This document shows, in pieces, positions 47,167-57,216 of a stretch of DNA of 64,000 bases (position 1 is its first letter; each line of letters starts with the position of its first letter). The position numbers and the translations under genes were made by a program. The notes beneath the pieces are model-generated. The model saw only the letters and a program-made list of their open reading frames with translations, was not told the origin of the DNA and made no database searches. The DNA is from Neelides folsomi (taxonomy: Eukaryota; Arthropoda; Collembola; Neelipleona; Neelidae), in assembly GCA_034687125.1 (NCBI GenBank), contig JAQGBZ010000072.1, positions 124,001-188,000 on the forward strand, written 5' to 3'.

Positions 47167-49581
47167 ATGTTGGGTAAAGTAACATGTCGTCTCGAGAAGC
47201 CAACGGAGAAACGGAACAAAGCAGATTGGGACCACTGGACCTGGAATTTCGCAAATCATGCAGAAATGCAAAGAGAGGACACTTTTCGTGTAAATTAAAT
47301 GATAATTAAACTTCATATTCACAACCTTTATGAATTATGATAGTGTCTTTTATAGAAAGTTTAATTTCTCTGCTTTCACTGTTTGGCTTCATTGTATACA
47401 TTTAAAATTTTTCTTTTAGATTCGACACGAAGGACGGTCTGTGAGAAACGAAATTGGGATTCAAGCAAGATGGGACACTTATAAAAATAACAACAGGATT
47501 AAAGAGAGGTTAATAATATAAGGAAAATTAAGCAAATTAACAAAAAAATGCAACTATCAGTATCAGTAGATTATACCATTAGCATTAGTACATAGGTTAT
47601 AGAGCTTTTCCATTTGAACTTTCCAATTCATACTTTTGCATGTCAATAATACATTGAATAATTAAAAGTTTTTAATCGTTGAAAATAATGAGATTTCTAA
47701 TTTAGGATAACAGAAATTGACAATTGGCGAGTCGCTCTTGAACAAACAGTCGCAACCATCGACTTGGAATTAAAGAAGATTTGCAGTGCTAAAGAAGCAG
47801 TAGAGCAAGCGATTGAGACAAAAGTTCAACTTTGCACAAAATTTTATTTTATCGTTTTGAGTAAAATTACCTCAAAAATAACACTTACACTTACATTTAG
47901 GTCATTGATCTGGACACTGTGAACGAAATCATGAGCATCCGAGAGCAAAGAAGAGGGACTGACTACGTCGCTGACGAACCTCAATGCGAGCTCACAAGAG
48001 TACAATAATCTTTTATTTTTCACATCATTGACCATTCAACTCGTTTTTCTTTTGTGTATTTTTGTGACGTACCCAATTACAGGATATTTTTATTAAAGTC
48101 TTGAACTCTGAAATACATGAATAGCTGCTATATGTTATGACAACTGTTCATGAATCATTTTCTAAACTTGAGATTTTGGGAATTCCGAAAATTATGTAAT
48201 ACAGGATAATCTCCAATAATTTTACATTTTCCTTTAAGGTTCATTAACTTAAAAGCGTCATTGTAGGAAACCTGCCTTCTTAAAGAAACGAGAAATCTTT
48301 TGGAAGCGAAAGGTCAAGAGGCCTGGCATCAAATCGCTCGACTCCAAGAGGTTCGCCAGTTGATCCTTCGGGATTTAAATGAAAAAGTCTTGGCTTTGGA
48401 CATTGACCGCTATCTTCTTGGCCTTTCGGAGACATCAACCGAAATTGCTCTTCGTCCTGACCCCCTCCGGATTCCTAAAGGGTTAAAGAAGAAAAACACT
48501 GACGTATTTGATCTAACTTTTTTCTATAATTTTTAGCATGATGACACCGCAAGCCTGGGAAGAACAGAGTCGGTTCAACAAGGTTCGTGCCGACTGTGAA
48601 CTTGCCAACTCGGTTAAGCTCCGCGAAAGCATGTTGCTTACAATTGACCAAACTTACTTGGATCTCAAAGCGCAAAGGGAAGTTACTGATTTTGCTCTCA
48701 GAAAACGAATTCATGAAATTCTGAAGAACAACAGTGAACTCATATATCAAAAAAAAAAGGTTGCTAATTCACTTTACTGATTTCAGTATGCACATTTTTG
48801 CTGAGATAAATATGACCACAATTCCAATGAATCCTATGAATCAGAAATAAACTGAACTAATTTGATATTAAAAATTTTTCTAAAATATATTTTGCAATTA
48901 TATCTTATAAAAATTAAAGTTGTTTTAATATTGAATTACTTTGTAATTGGATCAGATTCTCAAAGAAATGTGCAAAGTCGAGCAAGAGATTAGAGACATT
49001 GAGGACGCTATTAATGACAAAACGAATAAAATGAAGTTGGCCGAAACTCGATTGGAACACCGAACATACCGCTATGGAGTTGAACTCACTCGTGACGATC
49101 CTCAATATGGATTATCCCAGGAAGTAATTCAGCTCAGAGAAGGAGAAAAGGCTCTAAGGAACAAACTCAATGAAGCCAAGTGAGTTTTTTCATCAATTAT
49201 AAATAATAAGCATGTGTAGTTTGCTAGTCGCTTTTCGAAAAAACTAATTATTTGATGACGATTTTAGGAAAGCGCTGAACATGCTCGCACAGTTTCTCTC
49301 ATGTCTTGAAGATGAACTTGAGAGGAAGGCGGAAACGAGAGTACTTGAACAGCAAGCTTTGGATGTTCGTGGAAGAATCGCAGCTGCAAATGACACACCG
49401 CTGACGAAAACGGATAGGAACATTGCTCTCTCTGTATGTTAAATTAATTTAACCATTTTAATGGTTTTTTCATATGAATCAAATTAATAATGGTTCATTG
49501 GTTTTAAAGGCGACGATTCCTGTTCCTGAGGACCGACGAAGGCAGATGGGAGAAATTGGACGAATTTGTCAACCACATTGA
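47167..49581 (+). CDS. TEKT2: Tektin-2, 9 exons, 442 aa
   Basis: Coiled-coil filament protein of axonemal doublet microtubules in cilia and sperm flagella. Exons: 47167-47289, 47420-47508, 47706-47823, 47901-47999, 48267-48481, 48537-48759, 48956-49179, 49268-49433, 49510-49581; the model closes in frame. Similarity to tektin-2 runs from ADWDHWTWN and MQREDTFRIRHE through RITEIDNW, WEEQSRFNKVRA, TDFALRKRIHE and TRLEHRTYRYGVELTRDD. Length is normal for tektins (~400-450). Oddity: the family's signature nonapeptide RPNVELCRD is here RYGVELTRD, losing both the Pro-Asn pair and the conserved Cys. Two donors (GTACAA after exon 4, GTTAAA after exon 5) are weak; phase and protein alignment support them. 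The gene is tail-to-tail with the growth-factor gene at 50915. Confidence 0.94.
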
Positions 49582-50914
49582 TGAAAAGAAGATTTCTACT
49601 CTTTCACTCGAAGTAGTGATTTAAATCGTCTAATATGAAACTTAAGATAAAATTGAAAATTTTCCCAATACAAAAACATGCAAATATGAAAAGTAATGCA
49701 TCTAGTCGCATTATAATATTTGTAAAAAAATACCATAATGTATATTGCAATAATTCTACAAGTAACATATTTATAATTAGCCATTTATGTATCTGTCTGT
49801 ATATATTCTCATAAAAATATTAAATGTAAAATATTCCTAAATTTGGGATTGAACAAAATCCACACTACAAAGTATAACTTATAAATATTACATTTTCACA
49901 TGAATAAATTGAATGTGAAATTTTAAGATATGTTTTCATAAAGTTAGTAGGTATTCATTTACATAATATATTAAAATTAAATTCATTTGTATGCTACATC
50001 AAAAATCATCTATTCTATTGGCATGTATAAAGGTAATATTTTTATAGTGCAAGCTTAGGTTTGGAGTCTTTAATTAGATATAGCATGTAAACAATTTATT
50101 CGGCCTACATAAAGATGTTTCATGAACTTCATAGTTCAAAGTCCATATATTACAGAATATAGGTAGTAAAAAATTAACATTTAACCGAAAATTAAAAAAA
50201 GGTAGGTAAATTATGCAGTTAATAATACTTAGGCGTTTAGTAAGCGTTTACTTTTTACTTGAATTTATTTTAAATTGGTGAGTACTAAAAATATCTTAAT
50301 ATTAATTTCACATGTTACTTAATTTGACTAGACTTGTAGTAAGGCTCAATTTAAGATAAATAGCATTAATCTAATCTTATTTATTAATAATTAAACTTAT
50401 TTGGCACAAACTAAGATAATAAAATTGTGTATTGGTGAAAATCAAAAAGTAATTAATAACACTCCAATATATTATATATATTTAAATAGCAAATATTTAT
50501 TTGACATCATAATCGTGCATTAAAAACTTTTAAATACATTATGCATTGGTAAGTACTTACTCGCTGGGCAAGAAAGAGAATGGAAAATCTACGCGCAGTA
50601 GGGAAAAGAAATGCAAGCCGAAACCAAAAGATTTTCATTTCTCTTTCTTGCCCATGTAGTAGGCTAGTAGGTACTATTTAAAGTATTTATAAATATAAAA
50701 ATTACTCTTGAGGAATTTGTTTGCCTTAAAATTTCAAGAGACTTGTACAAATGCTCTTATGTAAGTATTAAAACATTTCAAGGTAAATTACAAGTTCATC
50801 TTATTTAAAAAAAATATCACAGTTTTACAAATAAATATTAGGTATATCAAATCAGTTTATCAAAAAGTTTTCACTGTAATAAAATAAGTAAACAAAGTTG
50901 TACAATATGCACTG
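49582..50914. other. Intergenic between tektin-2 and the growth factor gene
   Basis: AT-rich. AATAAA at 49903-49908 is a plausible tektin-2 poly(A) signal. Contains the inverted-repeat element at 50549-50676. No gene seen. Confidence 0.5.
50549..50676. mobile_element. MITE-like inverted repeat (~128 bp)
   Basis: GGGCAAGAAAGAGAATGGAAAATCT at 50566-50590 pairs with 50629-50653 with two mismatches out of 25. The pairing extends outward less perfectly through GTACTTACT and AGTAGGTACT. The middle (ACGCGCAGTAGGG...) is GC-richer than its surroundings. No protein is encoded. Looks like a short foldback or MITE copy; other copies would prove it. Confidence 0.5.
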
Positions 50915-51745
50915 CTAATCTCTGACTCTTGAACTCTCACTTGAACTCAACAAAGGGACTTCTCGACAAATGCATGAGGTATGATTAATGAATCGAAGAG
51001 TCTCATAAGTTGTCAATCGTAATACCATATCCATTTTCATGAAAACGACATCAACTTCTTCCATGCCAGTTGGTGAACAGCGGAAACCTCGAAGGCAGCA
51101 ACCTTTAAATAAGAATAATGTTAATAGAAGTTATAATACTGTAATATAAATGTCATATCTCATATATTATATATTAATTTTATTAAAGTAGTTAAATTAT
51201 AAATTGCTCTATAATAATATGATCCTTACCACTTGCAGCTTCACATCTATGCACAATCGCTGCAGGAGGCTCCCATATAGAATTGCTTTCAATCTTGTGA
51301 GGAATTTCATCGTGAACATAAGCGAGACGTGGCTTTGGAACACTGCAGTTAAACGTACTATATACTTCATTCATCTGAAAATATTTTAAAGGTTATTACA
51401 TGTCATTGTCAATACCAAACGAGTTCTTATTTCAAATGAATGAGGCAAATAATTAGAACATTAGTAAACGTGTACGTGGTCGCAAAGCAAGAAAAATAAA
51501 ATAAGCTCACAAAAAATTAACAACTAGGCTGGTCAATTATGAACTACAATTATGAACTACTAGTATGTAATATATTAGATTAATTATATATAAAGATGTT
51601 ATGTAAATAAATATTGTATAATTACTCTTATATCAGATTCGATTTCAATTGGTGATTTGGTTGGAAGGGTATGTCTCCCGTTGGCAAATTGGAAAAAGAA
51701 GAATGAAATTCCAAGGGGTATGAAGAGATTCCACAAGAACTTCAT
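50915..51745 (-). CDS. Secreted PDGF/VEGF-like growth factor, 3 exons, 150 aa
   Basis: Likely extracellular cystine-knot ligand for a receptor tyrosine kinase of the PVR/VEGFR type, as in invertebrate Pvf proteins. Exons: 51745-51626, 51374-51230, 51102-50915, in frame. Residues 1-23 are a signal peptide (MKFLWNLFIPLGISFFFFQFANG). The domain runs from FNCSV through WEPPAAIVHRC, then GCCLRGFRCSP, to HTSCICREV, matching the order C, RC, GCC, C, CxC of the family. Oddities: the cysteine normally following the proline pair before RC (PPC in PDGF-B) is Ala, and RC and GCC are separated by EAAS rather than one residue, exactly at the exon 2/3 junction. It has only seven knot-region cysteines. The short C-terminal tail is Ser-rich. 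The family call is mine from the pattern; no orthologue symbol is assigned. Confidence 0.8.
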
Positions 51746-52126
51746 TTTTTATATCTAATACTTTTTCCTCTGGTATGAATCAAAAGTTTGTTGAGATACT
51801 TTGAAAGTTAAATACAATGTCTCTCCTTGGAATGAATCTTAATCCTTTCAAAGACCCAATTTGTACACACGTACAATAAGTGTCTGTCTTCCCGTCCTTC
51901 GACTCATGTACATTTAATAGAAATAATATAATCAATCACCGCAAGATGAAAAACCCACCAAGCGAAAAGAGCAAGTTTCCTGCTTTAATCAAGGGATTTT
52001 TTAGGAATCTTAAAGTAATTTTAATTAAATTCAAATTGAACAGATTAGAGGTGATTTAAAAAATTGGAACCCAACTAGATAATAAAACACTTCAATCTAA
52101 AGTGTTTCATATCCAATAAAGTAAGA

Positions 52127-52378
52127 GTGAGGATGATTTCCGAAGATGCTCGCTTATATCTTCTATTGTGGGATGACGACGGAGGGAAAAAAGTAAAGTT
52201 GCTCGGTCACTTTTGGATCGTAACGAGTCAACGCGATCGGTTCAAGATCATAGAAATTCTCACAGGAGAATTAAACATTCTCATTTCAGGCGTCATCTTG
52301 CTGAACTCAACGGTCCACTATTCTCCTACACAGATACAATCGTATTATATCCCAATTCTTGGAAATAAAGGTTGTTGA
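52127..52378 (+). CDS. Unrecognised 83-aa open frame, doubtful gene
   Basis: The frame starts at an ATG and encodes a mixed acidic/hydrophobic peptide (begins MRMISEDARLYLLLWDDDGG). It stands out because local GC content is higher than the flanking AT-rich DNA. No domain, signal peptide or splice partner is evident, and it could be an exon of an unseen gene, a regulatory stretch or chance. I do not assign a function. Confidence 0.2.
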   Translation: MRMISEDARLYLLLWDDDGGKKVKLLGHFWIVTSQRDRFKIIEILTGELNILISGVILLNSTVHYSPTQIQSYYIPILGNKGC

Positions 52379-53175
52379 AAAAATTTATTGTAATTTATGC
52401 ACTAAATAAATTAATGAGTCGATTCTAATTTGATCTAATTATCTTTTATTGGATTTATACCGAACTACAATTTTATCACCCAAATCAACGCTATTATCAC
52501 TCCATTAAATGCAGATTAAAATGGGTATTGTGTAGTATAAGAAAACTGTAGTGTTGGTAGATGTAGGAAGCAATTTATAAAGGCTTAAATCATGGACAAA
52601 TGTTTAGCATAATTTATTATATAATGCTTATTTAAATGGCCTTCTTTTCATACGTTTATCTATATATATCTATATCTTAAGATATAAACTCGTTCATTAA
52701 AAAGATACAAATCTTGTACAAGATGATATTCATCTTGTATACATGTATTTGCTACTTCCATACAAATGTACTTGTATTACAAAACAAGCCGCAACAAATT
52801 CGGCTTATTGGGCTGCTAGACGTCAATTCACCTTAATGCTGACAGATTAATTGATAAATGATCACATTTGGGGATTTTGAGATCTCAACATTATTTCTTT
52901 GATAAGATCATTATCATTATCGTTAGAATAAGATGTCGTCCTTAAACTTCACGGAAGAGATTGTGCATATCATGGATCTTTGATGTTATACATATCACGC
53001 TTACCTATATGTAGTTATAAGATGATTACCTACATTTTTTATCCTGATTGTCCTATATAAACTATAAACACGTTTAGATACATAATTGCTAAGAATGCCG
53101 TGGAATAGCAGAAGTAACGATATTATGAATCTTCCATATAATGTAGATATTGATACTCTACTACTAACTAATATA

Positions 53176-53402
53176 TTGCTCGGTTATTCCATGCACTTTT
53201 ATGAATAAGTAAACTACGCTTTATTTTTAAAGTTGACTATTTTCATTAGTGTGTAATATATTCTCCATCAAGTCTCAATTATATCAAAATCAAAATTATT
53301 AATTTTTGATTCTAAACAAGTTTCGTCATTAAATTTAATTATGAAATATTTATATCGTGATTTAGGCATTTTATAACAAAAGTGCACGGAATAACCGAGC
53401 AA
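53176..53402. mobile_element. 227-bp mariner/Tc1-type MITE
   Basis: Starts TTGCTCGGTTATTCCATGCACTTTT and ends with the inverted copy AAAAGTGCACGGAATAACCGAGCAA, one mismatch across the arms. Both ends are bordered by TA (53174-53175 and 53403-53404), the target-site duplication used by Tc1/mariner transposases. The interior is non-coding, so it would be mobilised in trans. Confidence 0.65.
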
Positions 53403-53984
53403 TATATTACTACTATTTGATTTTAGGTAGCAAGTAATGCGGCTTCATAAATAAATTAAAATAATTAAAAAAATCTCTTATGATTTATTTGTATATATTT
53501 TGTAATGAAATTTATTGTTATCGGATTTAACGCAAAAAAGTGAGACACGGGTTATCCGATATGTCAAATACAAATATTATAGTTTTTACAAATGGGACAG
53601 ATGTATTTTTCGTAGACATTAATGATAGTGAGACTTTCATCAGACAATTCATTAAATATTAATTTAATAATAATGGAGTACAATTTTTAATTAATTTCCG
53701 ATTTATTAACTAGAACTATAAAATAAATTCGAAAGGTCAGTTAACAGAATGTTATTAAATTATGTCATACTTATTGTAATATTATACATATTATACAATG
53801 TAGTAAAAATCAGTACAAAAATGTTCGTCATATAATAGAATAGTAACAAATTTATTGATACTTTAAGCTTAATCAATGTATAAACTCTGAGATTTTTAAG
53901 ATTTCCCCAACGAGAAATCCATTTATCTTGTAATTATTAATTATACTAAAAATATTAACATGAAAGAGTAAATTCAATAAAGGA

Positions 53985-53990
53985 TTTATT
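53985..53990 (-). terminator. Poly(A) signal of EED
   Basis: TTTATT on the plus strand (AATAAA on the gene strand) 46 bp downstream of the EED stop codon. Confidence 0.5.
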
Positions 53991-54035
53991 GTACCTCGTA
54001 ACATATTTTCACGATCAGAGGAGGTAGTATGTGTA

Positions 54036-55968
54036 TTAATTATCAAAATCTCGATCTTCTTTATTTAAGTCCCATCTCCAAAGTGTGCCATCATCACAAA
54101 CGCAAATAAGGATAGATCCATCTTTCGAAAGAGCAGTTTGACGAATCGGCTTTTCACATTTGGGGTGGCTGAGAACAGAAGATTTGATGAGCGATGGCTC
54201 ACTGGCAGCCATATCGAAAATGTACGTTTTCCCTATCTGATTTCCAAGAGCAAGCGTTTTTTTCATCAAATCCATCGAAAAACGGATGAACCAAATCTCG
54301 CATTCTTTAATCTCTAATCGATGAATAACACTGAAAATTGGAAGGATTTTGTTAAAATAAAAATTTCCATACTATAAATATTTATCTTAGTTCCTGACTC
54401 CTGATATTTAATGGTTTAATTTTACGTGGTGTCAGTCGTGTTCAATGTGACTTCGTCCCATTTCTGAAATGTCCGCCCACCTTTCCAGCAGACAATTGTA
54501 TTCTCGCATGACTAAACAAGTTAGGTATGTATTATGTATAAAGTATATTTCAATATTCCAAAAAAATATTTTTAAATAAAAATTATATATTAGACCTTCG
54601 ATAAAATGAAATCCCCAAACCACTTCGCACAATCAACATAATTGCGATGAACATCTCGAGTAGAGTACACCGGAAAGTGTTGTTTAACTGTCGGAAATGG
54701 GCGACAAACACTTGAAGTATATTTGTATGATAAGTTAATTGCTTCTTCAAGTTCTTTCGATTTCAAACTCCACATTTTGAGAGAATGGTCCATGCCGCAT
54801 GAAACAATGTAAGAGCCACTGAAATGTATGTCAACCCCAAGTACTTCATCCCGATGTCCCTCAACTCCTCCAAATATTGCGACACAGTGACCGGTAGCAA
54901 TATTCCAAAGCCGAAGTGAATGATCCTATATCAAAATATCAATATACTATTTAAGACTACAACACACATTTAATATTTAATAAAGTCATAAGGTAATCTA
55001 TCAAGAACGTTTTGAATTATTTAAAATACAGAATTTTGGTTATTCAAGATAGCTATTCCTTAAAAATTATGTAATATCAATAGAGGTGTTGAATATAAAT
55101 ACTTTTGATGCCGATAAGAGGACATTTAAATCGAGAGGATGAAATATAACATCGTTGATGGCTTGACCATGTCCAAGAAAATGTTTGACACATGTTGCCG
55201 TTTGAGGTGAAAAGATTCTAATAACGCCTCTAGCCCCAGCAGCTGCAAGCAAAGGATGACCATTTGGATCGCATGTCCAGGCACAGGAGTAAAATATTTC
55301 TTCGGGCTATAAAAGATAATTTTAAATCTCAAAACCATTTAGATGTCAATAATTATAAATTAAATCAATTTTACATCAGGATCTTGATAAACAAGCAACA
55401 GTTTGAGCTCGTTTTCAGGCGGACATTCATAAATTGTAACCCGATTGCTGCCAACAGTTGCTAAAACATTCGGCTGTCCATCACTTAAACCATGATGGAA
55501 TTGTGCCCCAAAAATTGATTGGCCGTGATCTTCAGTGGCTGTGCAACTGTATCAATAATTTTTTTAAAATAATTATTAATTTACTATTTAATTTAAATGG
55601 TGGCATATTTAATATGGTCAACTTACGTGAAAACGTATTTTGATTTTGTTGGACCAGTGGTTTTCTTTGATTTTTTACCTCTCCCTTTTTTATTCCCATT
55701 TAAGCCTTTATTGTTTTTATTGATAATGTTAGTTAGAGTTGGAGTGTTCGACCCGCTCCTGCTTGTGTTGTTACCAGTAATTGTGGACACACTTCCATAT
55801 GAGGTCGAAGACTATAATGAATCAAGTTAGTATTTATAAAAAACGTATTTTAAATATAAAACTTACATTTTCACTATACGTTTATAATTAAATTGAGAAA
55901 ATAAATCTAACCTCATCATCAGAAAGCTCCATTAGAAGAGTTTCTTTTGTTCCATTGGACTCACTCAT
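54036..55968 (-). CDS. EED: Polycomb protein EED (ESC), WD40 protein, 7 exons, 442 aa
   Basis: Core subunit of Polycomb repressive complex 2 that reads trimethylated H3K27 and activates the EZH methyltransferase. Exons: 55968-55912, 55811-55627, 55546-55375, 55306-55103, 54925-54596, 54511-54426, 54330-54036, in frame. Residues 1-80 are a low-complexity, basic N-terminal tail. WD40 blades follow: [136 protein letters not shown]. Length matches human EED (441). In the aromatic cage, the equivalents of Phe97, Tyr148 and Trp364 are present, but the residue after that Trp is Phe (IWFIRF) where human has Tyr365. Confidence 0.97.
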
Positions 55969-57216
55969 GATTAAATTGTCAATTTTTCACAGTGTATAGT
56001 TAAAAAATAAGTTAATTCAGCTTGAAAAGTAACTGAATTCAAAGTCTTAAAAAAGTAGAAGAGAATCTTCACCTTCAGTGGCAGTTTGCCGTGTCAGTGT
56101 CCGTCCCAACGGGTCCCAAGCGCGTCGAAATCTCCAATCGAAATAATGCAAATGCGAGAGAGAGAATGAGAAGAAGAGAAGGAACGCGCGGTAAATATTT
56201 CTGAGCCTGCCTGCATGAAATGAATCCAACTATGAAATGCTATACGAATAAAGTAGCAATACAGAATACAGATATATATATATATGAGATATGGATACGG
56301 ATATGTGACGAGATAATGAATTTAATGAATACACCTATTGTAATTTACACAAAATAGGTAGATATATTTTTATAGACATTAATTTATGATTTAATTTAAA
56401 ATGACGTTTTAGCGAATAATAATTTCACAGAATTTTATTCAACTCTCATCCTATAAAACATTTATAGTTTTGAGTGTGAATTAATTAATAGTTATTTTTT
56501 ACTTTAAATTAGATAACGATAAAGTTAATTTTTATACTGATATAAAGTAATAAAACAATTGATCGGATCGAGAACACGAGTAATCATTAATCAGCTCTTA
56601 AATTAACTGCTTAAATCATAATCTTATATCTTAAATTATTTTAATTTTGATCTTAAATAACTATTAAATTAAACACTTATAATATGTGTAATGTGTGTAA
56701 ACTTTAGATATTTCGAATGAATTTTCAAGAATTGATATATTTAGGTATTTTAAATGCAATTCACTTTAGAAAATATTTCATTTTAGTATACAATGATTAT
56801 ACTTAATAGACATTCATATAACTTCTAAATATTTTAATGGACATTTTAATGAATATAAATACGCATTCATACAGTAAATAGTGAATAAAGTGGTACTATT
56901 CGTAATTATAAAGTAATTATATAACACATACCTACATAATTAGCCACAATTTACTGAAATCTTTAAAGTGTATGGGTTCTTGAAGTATGTATGAAGGAAC
57001 ATTTGAAAGAAAACAAAGAAAAAAGTAGATAGAATGAAAAAAATTACACGTCCAAATCATAAGATACATATTTAAGCATTCATCAAATCATAGTTAATTG
57101 AGGAATAAAAGTAAGTATTTTATAAAAAAATGCATTCTCTACCAAACTCAACAACAACAGAGTCCAAGTAATAAAATTATTAAAAGAAAGCATTTTAGAA
57201 GATTTAGTTAAAGATG
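55969..57216. other. Intergenic between EED and TPR
   Basis: Contains the EED promoter side (a GC-richer stretch at about 56060-56230) and the TPR 3' flank. There is a short (AT)n near 56271-56284. No gene recognised. Confidence 0.5.

Larger units (their letters stand above)
51746..54035. other. Intergenic between the growth factor and EED genes
   Basis: Mostly AT-rich. Holds one GC-richer open frame (52127-52378, listed separately), the palindrome TATATCTTAAGATATA at 52671-52686, a small hairpin at 52718-52738, and the mariner-type MITE at 53176-53402. Nothing else was recognised. Confidence 0.5.
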
